A DNA stretch of 64,000 nt from JAXMHB01 sp046346965. GTDB lineage: Bacteria > Pseudomonadota > Gammaproteobacteria > Xanthomonadales > SZUA-5. The notes beneath the pieces are model-generated. The model saw only the letters and a program-made list of their open reading frames with translations, ran no database searches and was not told the origin of the DNA. A program made the position numbers and the translations under genes. Position 1 is the first letter of the stretch; each line of letters opens with the position of its first letter. This document shows positions 7,469-15,608 of this stretch, in pieces. The stretch lies in contig JAXMHB010000020.1 in the NCBI GenBank assembly GCA_046346965.1, forward strand, positions 1-64,000. Direction: 5' to 3'.

Positions 7469-8563
7469 ATGAACCCTTTATCTGGTCTCAAGACTTGGCG
7501 CCGAACCGTGCTGGGCGCCCTTGGCGTGCTTGGCCTCGGCGCCGCCGTCTGGTGGGCCGTGCATGCGCCGCGGCAGGCGCCACTCGCCGACAGGGTGATC
7601 GACGCGGCCACGCGCGATCAGGTGGTCGAGCAAGCGGCCGACCTGCTGGAGCGCTACTACGTGTTCCCCGAGCGCGGCAGCGCCATCGCGCGGCAACTGC
7701 GCGAACGCGCACAGCAGGGCGATTTCGCGCGCATCGACAGCGCCATCGCCTTCGCCGATGCGCTGACCGAGACCCTGCAGGCGATCAGCGCGGACGAGCA
7801 TCTGGCCGCGCGCTACTTCGATCAGCCGCTGTCGGATGCCGTCGACGGCGACGGCACTCCCGAGGAACGCGCGGCGGAGCTGCTCAACCAGACCCGCTTC
7901 AATTTCGGCTTCGCGCACCTGATGCGACTCAAGGGCAATGTCGGACTGATCGAGCTGCGCGGCTTCGGTCGGCCGGCGCAGGTGGCCACGCGCACCGCCG
8001 CGGCCATGCAGTTGATCGCAGACACCCGCGCGTTGGTCATCGACCTGCGCGAGTGCGGCGGCGGCGACCCGGAGGGTGTCATGCAGTTCGCGAGCTATCT
8101 GTTCGATCAGCCGACGCACTTGAACGACATCTATTGGCGCGACGAGGACCGCACCGACGTGCGCTGGACGACGGCCGACGTCGCCGGCGTGCGCTATGGC
8201 CAGTCGCGCAAGCTCTACCTGCTGATCAGCGGGCACACCTTCTCGGCCTGCGAAGACTTCGCCTACGCCTTGAAGAACGCCGGGCGCGCCCTGCTGGTCG
8301 GCGAGACCACCGGCGGCGGCGCCCACGCCGGCAGTCCGCGACGGCTAAACGCGCACTTCATGCTGTTCGTGCCGACGGGCCGCCCGATCAACCCGGTCAC
8401 CGGGACCGATTGGGAAGGCGTAGGCGTGCAACCCGACGTCCCCGTCTCCGCCAGCGACGCGCAAGACACCGCGCACATCGAGATCCTCAAGCACCTGATC
8501 GCCACCGAGACCGATCCCGACTGGCGCGAGCGCCTGCGCGACACGCTTGAGGATCTGGACTGA
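7469..8563 (+). CDS. S41-family peptidase, membrane-anchored or exported
   Basis: This 364-residue protein starts at the ATG six bases after AGGAG (7458-7462); a GTG three bases earlier is less well spaced. It has an N-terminal signal anchor (VLGALGVLGLGAAVWWAVHA, ~14-33), an IRBP/Tsp-like N-terminal helical region (~45-150, DLLERYYVFPE) and an S41 core (~160-350). The core contains ALVIDLRECGGGDPEG, the nucleophile region GHTFSACEDFAYAL (Ser in TFSA) and VGETTGGGAHAG. Relatives cleave C-terminal tails of periplasmic proteins; no PDZ domain is visible. The substrate is unknown. It lies downstream of baeSR but is separated by 260 bp with no recognisable feature. Confidence 0.85.
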   Translation: MNPLSGLKTWRRTVLGALGVLGLGAAVWWAVHAPRQAPLADRVIDAATRDQVVEQAADLLERYYVFPERGSAIARQLRERAQQGDFARIDSAIAFADALTETLQAISADEHLAARYFDQPLSDAVDGDGTPEERAAELLNQTRFNFGFAHLMRLKGNVGLIELRGFGRPAQVATRTAAAMQLIADTRALVIDLRECGGGDPEGVMQFASYLFDQPTHLNDIYWRDEDRTDVRWTTADVAGVRYGQSRKLYLLISGHTFSACEDFAYALKNAGRALLVGETTGGGAHAGSPRRLNAHFMLFVPTGRPINPVTGTDWEGVGVQPDVPVSASDAQDTAHIEILKHLIATETDPDWRERLRDTLEDLD

Positions 8564-8586
8564 TCAGCTTGTCGGGTCCCGGGGAA

Positions 8587-8951
8587 TCGCGATGGCGTCG
8601 AAGCGGTATCGCGACCTGCTGGCGAGCAGGTCCGAGGGTCTGACGGGGGCATCGGACGGGCTTGCGAGTCGGCCGCGATAAGCTGCGAGGGTCAACCGAT
8701 GGGCTTGCGAGCAGGTCGCGATGAGCTCGGTAGGGCCAACGCATGGGCTTCCGAGCACGTCGCGATAGGCAGCGAGGGTATGGCGATACGCTGCGAGGGT
8801 GTCGCGATGGAGTCACGAGGCTATCGCGATACCCGCTGAGGGTGTCGGATGGGCTCGACGGGGTATCGCGACAGGGTCTGGGGCCCATCGCGATGCCCTG
8901 CCAGCCTGTCGGGTTCTGCTGGTGGGCCCCGGCGATGGGCTGGCATGCAGC
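8587..8951. repeat. Degenerate tandem array with a 21/22-bp period
   Basis: About 17 units follow each other without gaps. The anchor TCGCGAT, or a one- or two-base variant, starts at 8587, 8609, 8631, 8652, 8673, 8695, 8716, 8738, 8760, 8781, 8802, 8824, 8845, 8866, 8888, 8909 and 8930. Steps are only 21 or 22 bp (mean about 21.5). Many units continue as GGGCTGCGAGGGT. Units are diverged from each other, so this is not a recent expansion. It fills the gene-free stretch after the S41 peptidase stop; two REP hairpins follow. Confidence 0.85.
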
Positions 8952-8982
8952 CGGGGCGAGGCGGATCTCGGCTTCAAGAGCC

Positions 8983-9008
8983 CGGATTCCCGCGTTCGCG
9001 GGAATGAC
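8983..9008 (+). repeat. REP-type hairpin, TGGATTCCCGC family, copy 3
   Basis: CGGATTCCCGCGTTCGCGGG followed by AATGACGA, the same family as 3394 with one loop change. Confidence 0.8.
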
Positions 9009-9069
9009 GAGGTGGCGATGTTGGGCTCGCGGCGACGGCGGAGCGTCGCTCTTCCCAACTCCAGAAGCC

Positions 9070-9096
9070 TGGATTCCCGCTTTCGCGGGAATGACT
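9070..9096 (+). repeat. REP-type hairpin, TGGATTCCCGC family, copy 4
   Basis: TGGATTCCCGCTTTCGCGGG followed by AATGACT, 87 bp after copy 3 in the same orientation. This tandem pair ends the gene-free stretch 8564-9199. Confidence 0.8.
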
Positions 9097-9199
9097 AGGT
9101 TAGCGACACCCCGAGACGGCTTCTTGGGAATCTTCACTATCGCTGGTCCGCCCTTGAGAACCACATGCTTGCGCCACACGCGTCGATGACTTCTCATCG

Positions 9200-10205
9200 C
9201 TACGGCCCGCCCGGACGCGCTCTTGGATCGAACAGGCCTTGGATGTCGCCGCGGCGCAGGCGGTAGACCAGCTGTGCGCGGTCGCGCTGGATGCGGCGCC
9301 ATTTCCCATGGGCACTTCGTGGCGTGGAGCGCCGTTTCGAGGTCGGGACTGGCGCAGGCGGCGGCGCTGTCGATGAGGCAGTAGCGATCAGCATCGGGCT
9401 GCCGGCGCGGCAGTCGAGCCCCATGTCGCAGGCGGCCAGTGCCCAGGCTTCGTGGCGCGGCTGGTACAGTCCGGTCAGCGTGAGCTGCGGCAGGTAGAGC
9501 GCGCTCTGATAGCGCGCGATCTGCAAGTACAGCGCCGGATCGCCGCTGAGCAGCGCGTCGTAGAGCAGTTCACGCAGGGTACCGCGCTGGATCGCGGTGA
9601 GCTGGCCTCCGCTGCTCATCAGCAGGCGTAGCCGGGCACGCAGATGGCCGGCCTGAGCGTGGCGGCGCGCGCAGCGTCTGCGCGTCGGCGGCGGCGCGGG
9701 CGGCGTCGGGTGTGCGCCTGGCGTCCTCGGTACACGTCTGCGTCAGCCGCGCCAGTGCGGCCTCGGCGCCGGCGCGCTCGGCGGCGACCTGGCGCGCGGG
9801 CAACCAGCGCCACTCGCGCAGTTCGCGCCAGCGCAGCGTGTTCGCCACGCCGGTGCCGCCGAGCAATCGGCATTCCTCGGCGTGCTGGAGTGCACGCATC
9901 TGCGCGGCGGCTTCCGCTGGCGACCACAGCAGCAGCGCCTCGGCGCTGCTTTGGCCCTTCCGGCCGCTGCGCGACTCGCCGCGCCCGCCTCGGCATGGGC
10001 TGCGGACGCGCTGCTGTCCGTCGTCAGGTCGAGCTGTGCGCGCGGGCGTGCCGGCGTGGGCGCCTGCGCTGGCGCCTCGCTGGCAACCGGCGGTGGCTGG
10101 AGCGTCGGCTCTGGCTGCGCGTCGGGTGTGCGCCAATGCCACAGGGCCACCGCCAGCGCGAGCGCGGCAAGAAGGCATCAGCAGGAATCGGAGCGCACGT
10201 GTCAT
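9200..10205 (-). pseudogene. Frame-broken membrane-anchored protein (paralogue of the next gene)
   Basis: The start is at 10205 (MTRALRFLLMP), overlapping the stop of the upstream gene (ATGA). Protein-like sequence then jumps between frames: an anchor LLAALALAVALWHW, a Pro/Ala-rich linker (PEPTLQPPPVASEAPAQAP), a helical part (WSPAEAAAQMRALQHAEECRLLGG), then TAIQRGTLRELLYDALLSGDPALYLQIARYQSALYLPQ, CDMGLDCRAGSP, CLIDSAAACASPDLETAL and finally RAQLVYRLRRGDIQGLFDPR before the stop at 9200. At least four frame changes are needed (near 10175, 9965, 9680, 9360 and/or 9270). It is either a decayed gene or a stretch with assembly indels. Function is unknown. Confidence 0.6.
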
Positions 10206-11116
10206 CGGCGCACCAGGGCGGCGAGCAGCAGATCGAAGCGGCGCTCGGCGTACAGCGCCACGATTTCCTCGGCCTGGGCGCGCGCGATCTGCAGTTCGCG
10301 CGGGCTCAGGTTCGCGCTCGGCATAACTGCGCGCCCCCAAGGTGCTGCCCTTGCCGATGCTGCGATCCGCCATCGCCAGCGGATCGGCCGCGCAGGCGGG
10401 ATCGAGCAGGCAGCCGGCCAGGATCCAGCCATAGCGGTTGTAGCCGGTCAGCGTGCCCAGCGCCGCGCTCTCGCTGGCCATCGCCGCGGGATCGGCTTGC
10501 AGCAGTTCGGCGGCGGCGGCGCGGCGCGCGTCCTCGTCCGGCGCCACCTGCAGGCGCGCGCGCGGCTGGCCGAGTTCGGCGGCGCGCCGCGCCCAACCGC
10601 GGATGCGGTCGGCCAGCACGTCCTCGTCCAGATCCGCCAGCGCCCGCAGCGATGCACCAGCTGCGCGTACTCGGCCTGCAGCGCGGGGACGCGCTCGGCG
10701 CCGACGCCCTCGGCGATCACTTCCCAGACCAGCTCGGCGGGAATCGCCCCGGACTCGAACTCGGCGCGCACCGAGCACTGTTTCAGTAGCTGTTGCAGGG
10801 ACTCGGCGGCGTCGCCGTCGCCGCGCTCGGCGCGCTGTTCCAGTTCCGCGGCCCAGCGCGGCAGATCGGCTTCGGTCTGCAGGCGCTGCTGATCGTCGAT
10901 CTGCACCGAGGGCGGCGCCCGCTGCGGCAGCACGGCGGACGGCGGCGGGTCGACTGGCGCCGCGCGCGGCGTGGTGGCGGGCGCTGCTGCGGCGGGCAGC
11001 GCCGGGGTCGGAGGGCGACTCGACTCGGCGGGTGCTTGCGGCGCCAGCCGCTGCCAGCCCCAGACCGCCGCGATCAGCAGCAGCATCAGCGCGTAGAGCA
11101 TCCAGGCGCGGCGCAT
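10202..11116 (-). pseudogene. Frame-broken membrane-anchored protein
   Basis: The start at 11116 lies three bases after the QEGLA peptidase stop. It encodes MRRAWMLYALMLLLIAAVWGW (signal anchor), a Pro/Ala-rich linker, and a helical region to QAEYAQLVHRC. Sense then continues in another frame (SLRALADLDEDVLADRIRGW ... TGYNRYGWILAGCLLDPACA) and returns to the first frame for LSPRELQIARAQAEEIVALY before the stop at 10202. Breaks lie near 10645 and 10325. The layout (anchor, proline linker, helical domain with paired cysteines) matches the following gene, so they are probably paralogues. No family is recognised. Confidence 0.6.
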
Positions 11117-11119
11117 CGC

Positions 11120-12373
11120 TCAAAGCCCCATCAGCACCTGTTCGCGTTCGACCTGATCCAGGCGGATGCGGTTGACGAACAGCGAGAAGGACAGATAGGC
11201 CGCCAGACCATTGCTGCGCCGCATCCACGGCGGCAGATAGCGCGGCGGCGCGATGTAGCCGCTGGTGACGAAGGGCTCCAGATCGACGGCGTCGTGCAGC
11301 GTCATCTTGCCGGCGAACAAATGCTGCGCCAGCTGCAGGCGGCCGGCGCGCAGCGCGCGGCGGAAGAAGGTGTGCACCGCCAGCAGGCCGTGCAGGTAGA
11401 CGGTGTCTTTGGTGAAGGCGACGCCGCCGCTGGTCGGGGCGCCGCGGAAGATGCGCATGGTCGAGCTGAAGCTGTCGACCTCGCTCTGGCCGTGGCTCAG
11501 GAAGAACTCGAAGACCTCGATGAAATCGGCGCCGCGCAGCGCCCGGTCGATACCGAGGATGCGCAGCGAGATGCGCTTCATGCGCTGGATGTCGATCGAG
11601 CCCGTGACCAGCTCGGAGAACACCGCCAGGCCTTCCTGGGTGGCGGTGATGCGCGGCGAGTTCAGCCCCAAGGTGCCGAGGTTGGGCTGGGCGCGGCCGT
11701 TGATCGAGGTCAGCGTGTGCACGAAGACCTCGTGCTCCATCAGCTGCGAGAGATCGTACTCGGAGAAGCAGGTGGAGGCGCGCAGGCGCACGCGCAGCGG
11801 GCCGGCGGCGGCCTTGGCGACCAGATCCGGGTCGATCTCGATGCGGATCGGATGGTCGGTGAACACCTCGGTCAGACGGCGCTCGATCTCGGCCTTCAGC
11901 AACTCGGCGCTCAGGCAGTACTCGGTTTCCGCCAGCGCGCTGTTGCCGAGCACATCGCCGGCGCTGTCGATGAAATGCTGCGCCGCCTGCAGATTGTTGA
12001 CCTCGGAGCCGGCGATGCGGTCGCCCGGGCGCCCGTACAGCAGCGTCGAGTACTCCTGGATCGCCGGCGTGCCGAGGTGCTCCAGCATCAGCGTGGCCGC
12101 CTGCCAGGAATGCACGGTGCGCTGCAGGTAATGGCCGATCGGATGGGCGGCATCGCAGCCGCGCGCGATGGCCGCCAGTTCCTCGCGGCGCTCGCGGTAG
12201 TCGAAGCGCGGATAGCGGATCTGCGGCAAGCGGCGGCGCCCGGCGCGCCAGTCGCTGAGGAAGCGCTCCTGCTCGCGCTTGGGCCAGCTCAGGGTGCTCA
12301 GCACCTTGACGTCTTTGACCAGCGCGACGATGCGCGCGTCGTAATCCCGATAGCGGAGGAGTTCGGTATCCAT
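11120..12373 (-). CDS. DUF1704 (QEGLA-motif) zinc metallopeptidase
   Basis: This 417-residue protein belongs to the DUF1704/TIGR02421 family, annotated in bacteria as 'flavohemoglobin expression-modulating QEGLA motif protein'. Zinc-ligand motifs are visible: H214-E215-VFV-H219 (HExxxH) and E247 in TQEGLAVFSE. Eukaryotic members (MATCAP) are tubulin tyrosine carboxypeptidases with the same HExxxH plus glutamate site; the bacterial substrate is not known to me. The ATG at 12373 is preferred over a 19-residue extension whose arginine/cysteine-rich sequence is not family-like. It lies 66 bp after the ECF sigma factor and three bases before the broken gene at 11116, suggesting one transcript. It is cytoplasmic, with no signal peptide. 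Confidence 0.88.
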   Translation of the reverse strand: MDTELLRYRDYDARIVALVKDVKVLSTLSWPKREQERFLSDWRAGRRRLPQIRYPRFDYRERREELAAIARGCDAAHPIGHYLQRTVHSWQAATLMLEHLGTPAIQEYSTLLYGRPGDRIAGSEVNNLQAAQHFIDSAGDVLGNSALAETEYCLSAELLKAEIERRLTEVFTDHPIRIEIDPDLVAKAAAGPLRVRLRASTCFSEYDLSQLMEHEVFVHTLTSINGRAQPNLGTLGLNSPRITATQEGLAVFSELVTGSIDIQRMKRISLRILGIDRALRGADFIEVFEFFLSHGQSEVDSFSSTMRIFRGAPTSGGVAFTKDTVYLHGLLAVHTFFRRALRAGRLQLAQHLFAGKMTLHDAVDLEPFVTSGYIAPPRYLPPWMRRSNGLAAYLSFSLFVNRIRLDQVEREQVLMGL

Positions 12374-12439
12374 CCTGCAGCAGCGATCCGGGCGATGGCC
12401 GATCATGACCGGATCGGCGCGCCGCTGCATCCCGGCGCC

Positions 12440-12973
12440 TCAGTCCGTGCGCAGAAAGGCCCGCGCGCTGCGCCACTGGCGCTGCACGGTGCGCAGCGAG
12501 CAGCCGCGCAGCTCGGCGATCTCGTCGAGTTCGAGCCCGGTGAACACATGCAGATCGACCAGCTCCGCCAGTTCGGGATCGGTCTGCGCCAGCTCGCGCA
12601 TCGCGCGCTCCCAGTCGAGCAGCTCCATCCATTGCTCGGGACTGGCGGCGCTGCCCTCGGCATCGCGCCCGGCGTACAGGCGGATGCGCTCGGACTCGGC
12701 CTCGCGCGAGCGGATGCGATCGATCCAGATCTGCCGCATGGCTTGCGCGGCGATGCGGAAGAAGTGCGCGCGATCGCTGGCACGCACGCCGCCGGCGAGT
12801 TTGATCCAGGCCTCGTTGACCAGCATCGTCGGCGACAGCGTGCTGCCGGGTTGCGCATGCAGCCGTCGCCGCGCCAGCGCCTTCAGCTCACCGAGGATCT
12901 CGGCATAGGCGGCATCGAAGGCGCTGCGATCGCCCGCGGCCGCCCGTTGTACCAGTACCGTGACCTCGCCCAT
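12440..12973 (-). CDS. ECF sigma factor, TIGR02999 (Sig-70_X6) type
   Basis: The protein has 177 residues from the ATG at 12973 (MGEVTVLVQRAAAGD); a longer frame to 13084 lacks family-like sequence. Region 2 (~10-85) includes FDAAYAEILGELKALARRRL and AHFFRIAAQAMRQIWIDRIR. Region 4 (~115-170) includes the helix-turn-helix LDEIAELRGCSLRTVQRQW. This subfamily is typically encoded beside Ser/Thr protein kinases with C-terminal sensor domains; such a kinase is at 15609, with the S74-domain secreted gene between them. There is no adjacent classical anti-sigma factor. It probably drives the downstream peptidase genes and/or its own cluster (inference). Confidence 0.9.
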   Translation of the reverse strand: MGEVTVLVQRAAAGDRSAFDAAYAEILGELKALARRRLHAQPGSTLSPTMLVNEAWIKLAGGVRASDRAHFFRIAAQAMRQIWIDRIRSREAESERIRLYAGRDAEGSAASPEQWMELLDWERAMRELAQTDPELAELVDLHVFTGLELDEIAELRGCSLRTVQRQWRSARAFLRTD

Positions 12974-13099
12974 ACCGCTCTCGCCCTGAGGCTGCGCTGC
13001 GCCGATGATCCACTGACGGATTGGGCGCAGCCAAGGGGCCAGCGCGAGCGCGACACGCGGATGGGTGGCAGGCGCCTTCGTCACCTGGAGCTCGCGGGC

Positions 13100-13351
13100 T
13101 TACTCAAAGCCGTTGGCGAAGATGGTGGGCGACAGCGGTCCACAGGTCGCCGTGGTGGACTTCTGCGCCAACTGCGCGCGCAGGGTGTAGCGCCCGCTGG
13201 CAGCGGCGCGCGCCGGTCGCAGTTCGGCAGTGACGGCATAGCGCCCGCTGTGGACGGTGACCGGCGCCGCGAGGCCGGCCGTACCGCTGTAGCGTGCCGC
13301 GGCGGCGTGTGCGCTGGCGATCAACGCAAGCATCAGCAGGGCGCGTCTCAC
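13100..13351 (-). CDS. Small secreted protein with GFE tail, 83 aa
   Basis: The GTG start at 13351 overlaps the TGA of the upstream S74 gene (GTGA), so it is translationally coupled. Residues 1-19 are a signal peptide (MRRALLMLALIASAHAAAA). The mature part is a short beta-rich domain with a twofold repeat: GRYAVTAELRPARAAA then GRYTLRAQLAQKST. The C-terminus is TIFANGFE, the same tail seen on other secreted proteins in this window. No family is recognised. Coupling to the tail-fibre-like protein suggests the two act together at the cell surface. Confidence 0.75.
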   Translation of the reverse strand: MRRALLMLALIASAHAAAARYSGTAGLAAPVTVHSGRYAVTAELRPARAAASGRYTLRAQLAQKSTTATCGPLSPTIFANGFE

Positions 13352-15228
13352 GGCTGCGCCTCCGATTGACCGAGCAGACGCGCCTCCAACGCCTGCAAAC
13401 GCTCCAGCAGCGTCTGGTTCTGCTGTTTGAGCGCGTCGACATCCGCTGCCAGTGCGGCGTTCTCGGTCTCCAGCTTGTGGTTCAGCCCCTGGATCGCCGC
13501 CAGCGCGACGCCATCGGCATCGATGGTGGTGATGCCGGTGTCGCTCTCGCCGACCTCGAAGGCGGCCTTGAAGTCCTGCGCCATCGGGCCAATGTGGCGC
13601 ACGCCTTCGCCCTGCGCGATGTAGCTCCAGGTACTGATCGGCAGTGCGGCGACGCGCTCGAGGATCGCGCCCGGATCGATTGCCTCGATGGCAGTTTTCA
13701 CGCGCCGGTCCGACAAGCTGGTCCAGGAGCCGCCGCCGGCCGCCATGGTGACGCCAGTGTTGGCCTGGGTGGTGTTCGAGCGGATGGTGACCGCGCCGCC
13801 CGGCGCCAGCTCAAAGCGCCGCGCCTGCGCGCTGCCGTTGTACTGGTCAATGTAGAAGCCGGCGTTGTTGCTGCCGCTGCCGTCGCCGACGCTGATCAGC
13901 ACGCCGTTGTTGCTGGCGCTGCGCTGCTTGAGCCAGAGGTTGGCGTAGTCCAAACCGGTCGCCGGCGCTTGCACGGTCATTTCGACATCGGCGCCCGCCG
14001 GCGGCGTGGTGTTCAACGCGAAGCCGCCGGTCGCGCGCACCAGAAACTGGTTGGGGCCGGTGGAGGTGTAGGTGTTGCCAGCGCGGTCTGACCAGATGAA
14101 AGTGCCTTCGTCGCCATTGGCATCACCGGAGCCACCGCCGCAGTTGGCGGATTGGGTGCCGCTGCGGACCTCGGCGCGGTAGCCGGCCGCGAAGCTGCTG
14201 TCGCCGCCTGCGCAATTCAACGTGCCGCCCGGTACGGCGCTCGCCAGCCCATTGGCCGCATTGGAAAAGCCACCAGCGACCGTGCCGTAGTTGTTGTCGG
14301 CCGAGTTCTGGTAGCCACCGCCGATCGCGGCATAGTTGGCCGAGGTCGTCGCGGCGTTTCTGATACCGCCCGCCACGGCTGCCCAGGCGCCCGCTGCCGA
14401 GTTCTCCTGCCCGCCAGCTACCACGCTGAGCGTACCGCTGGTGAGATTCTCCTGCCCGCCGCCGATGGCGGATTTGTCGCCAGCCGCGTAGTTGGCCAGC
14501 CCGCCCGCCACCGTCGCGAACGCGTCGTCGCCCAGAATGCCGTTGGTGGCTCGCCCGGCGGTGTTGGCATAGCCGCCGCCGATGGTGCCGTAGTGGTCAT
14601 TGATCCGATTCGGCGCCTCCAGGTCGTAGGTCGGATCGTTGTCGCCACTGGGAACACCGCCGCCGCTGATAGTCGCTCCACGCACGCCCGTCGCAACCAC
14701 GTTGGCATAGCTGCCGGCGATGAGGTTGTTGGTGATCGGCGCGCCGCCCAGCATCAGAATGCCGCCCGGCTCGATGCGCAGGCTCTGCGCGTTGCGGGTG
14801 CGCAACACCAGCGGCTGGGCGTCGGTGGTGCCGAGGAAATCGGTGGCCGGGTTGATGCCGGTGTTGCCGCCGGTGTCCCAGCAGACGCCAGCCAGCGCGC
14901 TCTTGGCGTCGAAGGGAATCGGCGCGCCGAGCGGCTCGAAGTTGCCGCCGGCTGGCGCCACCTCGGTCAGCAACTCCAGCGCCGGGGCGGTGTCGGGGTC
15001 CAGCGGCAGCTCGAGTTCGGCACTGAACTCGCCGTTGCGCACGTCAACGCCATAGACGCTGAGTGGCGCGATATAGGCTTTGCCGCGATGCTGCAGCGTC
15101 AGGCGCAGATCGAAGCGGCCATTGGCCGGCTGGCCGTCCGCGTTCAGCTGGCCGCGGTAGGTCCAGGACGCTGCCAGCACCGGTGGCGCGGCACACAGCA
15201 ACAAGGCAGTGGTCAGCAGGGCTTTCAT
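13348..15228 (-). CDS. Secreted YadA-head-like protein with S74 chaperone domain
   Basis: The protein has 626 residues from the ATG at 15228, six bases after GGAG. Residues 1-19 are a signal peptide (MKALLTTALLLCAAPPVLA). Residues ~20-110 form a beta domain (SWTYRGQLNADGQPANGRFD). Residues ~170-330 are a run of GGGxxN/AGGxxN repeats (IGGGYANTAG, VAGGLANYAAG, IGGGQENLTSG, VAGGQENSAAG, IGGGYQNSAD, VAGGFSNAANG) resembling trimeric-autotransporter head repeats. From ~504 comes a peptidase S74 intramolecular chaperone with catalytic S506 in LSDRRVKTAI and GPMAQDF, ending in a coiled coil (~583-622). S74 domains trimerise and cut themselves off. It is divergent from the kinase gene and co-translated with the GFE-tailed gene. 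Confidence 0.88.
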   Translation of the reverse strand: MKALLTTALLLCAAPPVLAASWTYRGQLNADGQPANGRFDLRLTLQHRGKAYIAPLSVYGVDVRNGEFSAELELPLDPDTAPALELLTEVAPAGGNFEPLGAPIPFDAKSALAGVCWDTGGNTGINPATDFLGTTDAQPLVLRTRNAQSLRIEPGGILMLGGAPITNNLIAGSYANVVATGVRGATISGGGVPSGDNDPTYDLEAPNRINDHYGTIGGGYANTAGRATNGILGDDAFATVAGGLANYAAGDKSAIGGGQENLTSGTLSVVAGGQENSAAGAWAAVAGGIRNAATTSANYAAIGGGYQNSADNNYGTVAGGFSNAANGLASAVPGGTLNCAGGDSSFAAGYRAEVRSGTQSANCGGGSGDANGDEGTFIWSDRAGNTYTSTGPNQFLVRATGGFALNTTPPAGADVEMTVQAPATGLDYANLWLKQRSASNNGVLISVGDGSGSNNAGFYIDQYNGSAQARRFELAPGGAVTIRSNTTQANTGVTMAAGGGSWTSLSDRRVKTAIEAIDPGAILERVAALPISTWSYIAQGEGVRHIGPMAQDFKAAFEVGESDTGITTIDADGVALAAIQGLNHKLETENAALAADVDALKQQNQTLLERLQALEARLLGQSEAQP

Positions 15229-15293
15229 CATCGACTCCGTGGTAGAGGGGCAAACGGAACTACGGAGCCGCGCGGCGTTTGCGACAGCGCCGC

Positions 15294-15518
15294 GGCACTC
15301 GGGACTCGGGACTCGGGACTCGGGACTCGGGACTCGGGACTCGGGACTCGGGACTCGGGACTCGGGACTCGGGACTCGGGACTCGGGACTCGGGACTCGG
15401 CACTCGGCTGACTCGGCACTCGGCACTCGGCACTCGCACGCGGCACTCGGCACTCGGCACTCGGCACTCGGCACTCGGCACTCGGCACTCGGCACTCGGC
15501 ACTCGGGACTCGGGACTC
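15294..15518. repeat. Heptanucleotide tandem repeat tract (GGGACTC / GGCACTC)
   Basis: The tract starts with one GGCACTC (15294), then 14 perfect GGGACTC units (15301-15398), then GGCACTC units interrupted by a TGACTC and a GCACGC variant, then nine perfect GGCACTC (15442-15504) and two GGGACTC. It fills most of the 380-bp gap between the divergent S74 gene and the kinase gene. Open frames through it only encode repeats of GTRDSGL or SRVPSPE and are not counted as protein. Two unit types in homogeneous blocks suggest local slippage expansion. Confidence 0.95.
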
Positions 15519-15608
15519 GGGAACAGCGGCTTGCCGACGGCGTACGCCGAACCCGTATCGTGGCTGCACCAGACTTGTACTGAACGTCCCTCAGGTGAGA
15601 ATTCGCGG

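Noticed and set aside
8587..8951. CRISPR array
   Set aside because: Units are contiguous and diverged along their whole length, with no conserved repeat separated by unique spacers, and no cas gene is near.
9570..12632. 1020-codon open frame on the - strand
   Set aside because: Overlaps the DUF1704 peptidase and sigma-factor genes in another frame. Only short parts near 10645-10325 and 9965-9680 carry real sense and are counted in the frame-broken genes.
15279..15608. Coding extension of the kinase through the heptamer tract
   Set aside because: It would encode repeats of GTRDSGL with no homologous N-terminus in kinases; the ATG at 15609 gives the expected start.
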